Positions 63,704 through 64,000 of a stretch of 64,000 bases of DNA are shown piece after piece (the stretch's first letter is position 1; each line of letters begins with the position of its first letter). A model generated the notes under the pieces. The model saw only the letters and a list, made by a program, of their open reading frames with translations, had not been told where the DNA came from and did not search any database. Origin of the DNA: Parastagonospora avenae f. sp. tritici 18332-5 (taxonomy: Eukaryota; Ascomycota; Dothideomycetes; Pleosporales; Phaeosphaeriaceae); assembly GCA_022559985.1 (NCBI GenBank), contig JAFJTR010000014.1, forward strand, positions 62,001 through 126,000, read 5' to 3'. Position numbers and translations under genes: made by a program.

Positions 63704-64000
63704 ATGATACTCAGAACCCTCCCACTTCTATCATTAGCAATTACAAGCTTCGCGTCAGTGCCACAGGCGCCCGTCCCAGAACTCACCACACTCGATCCAT
63801 CCACGTCGAAAGAGCTTCTCCACCTCCACCGCAAACTTGTAGAGATTGAATCAATCACCCACAATGAGCAGCATGTCGGCGACTGGCTCGCGTCCTATCT
63901 CAAAGACCACGACTATATTGTCGAGAAGCAACACATCACAAAAGACCGCTTCAACATCCTCGCATACGGCAAGAAGCGCGAAACCTCCATCCTCGTATCC
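63704..64000 (+). CDS. Secreted M20-family metallopeptidase, N-terminal part, cut by window end
   Basis: Open from ATG 63704 to the window edge (99 codons). A signal peptide (MILRTLPLLSLAITSFAS) is followed by a short Pro-rich segment and then the M20/ArgE-type N-terminus: TSKELLHLHRKLVEIESITH, then NEQHVGDWLASYLKDHDY, then DRFNILAYGKKRETSILVS. This layout matches fungal secreted peptidases of the M20A carboxypeptidase/acetylornithine-deacetylase group. Metal ligands would lie beyond the edge. No intron is visible so far. Confidence 0.82.
   Translation, partial: MILRTLPLLSLAITSFASVPQAPVPELTTLDPSTSKELLHLHRKLVEIESITHNEQHVGDWLASYLKDHDYIVEKQHITKDRFNILAYGKKRETSILVS

Overview
This is a stretch of filamentous ascomycete (Pezizomycotina) nuclear DNA. 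It has short spliceosomal introns (mostly 46-70 bp, GTRNGT donors, CTRAC-like branch sites, YAG acceptors), dense genes on both strands, a Zn2Cys6 regulator, and an intron-bearing tRNA. The lineage-specific families (secreted Cys-rich proteins, a double zinc-ribbon family, CorA-like membrane proteins, a small acidic orphan) suggest a Dothideomycete, possibly a plant-associated one. The lineage is inference, not proof.

Layout. 1-18.8 kb: a minus-strand repeat-motif protein cut by the left edge; SHR3 (ER chaperone for amino-acid permeases); a coiled-coil protein; an orphan; a GPI-anchor-like secreted protein; a two-module BAS2-like secreted protein; tRNA-Glu(CTC); a type I membrane protein; a nuclear-looking protein; an IMPACT-fold protein; a divergent pair (mitochondrial bL34m and a Lys-rich nucleolar-type protein); and the CAAX protease STE24. 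19.4-28.3 kb: an accessory island with four same-strand copies of one cysteine-rich double zinc-ribbon family. Two copies are intact and two decayed. Between them lie short-period repeat arrays, a secreted enterotoxin-A-like ADP-ribosyltransferase gene and a small orphan.

28.3-44.2 kb is mostly housekeeping: PAM17 (mitochondrial import motor), a Zn2Cys6 transcription factor, a mitochondrial single-span protein diverging from YSY6/RAMP4, the AP-3 delta subunit (APL5) diverging from EMC2, and a large low-complexity Met/Gln-rich protein. 44.2-64 kb is sparser: an F-box-like protein, a DUF8021-like secreted protein, an interrupted orphan, an arginyl-tRNA synthetase with an altered HIGH motif, two paralogous CorA-like membrane proteins about 5 kb apart, a small inverted-repeat (MITE-like) element, and the start of a secreted M20 peptidase at the right edge.

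The secretory pathway is well represented (SHR3, YSY6, EMC2, STE24, AP-3), but nothing shows co-regulation. The most unusual content is the zinc-ribbon island, the 11-bp triplication beside twin 3' splice sites at 629-687, and two genes whose first coding intron lies in or directly after the start codon. Splice junctions were inferred by eye from reading-frame continuity and consensus sites, without transcript data.
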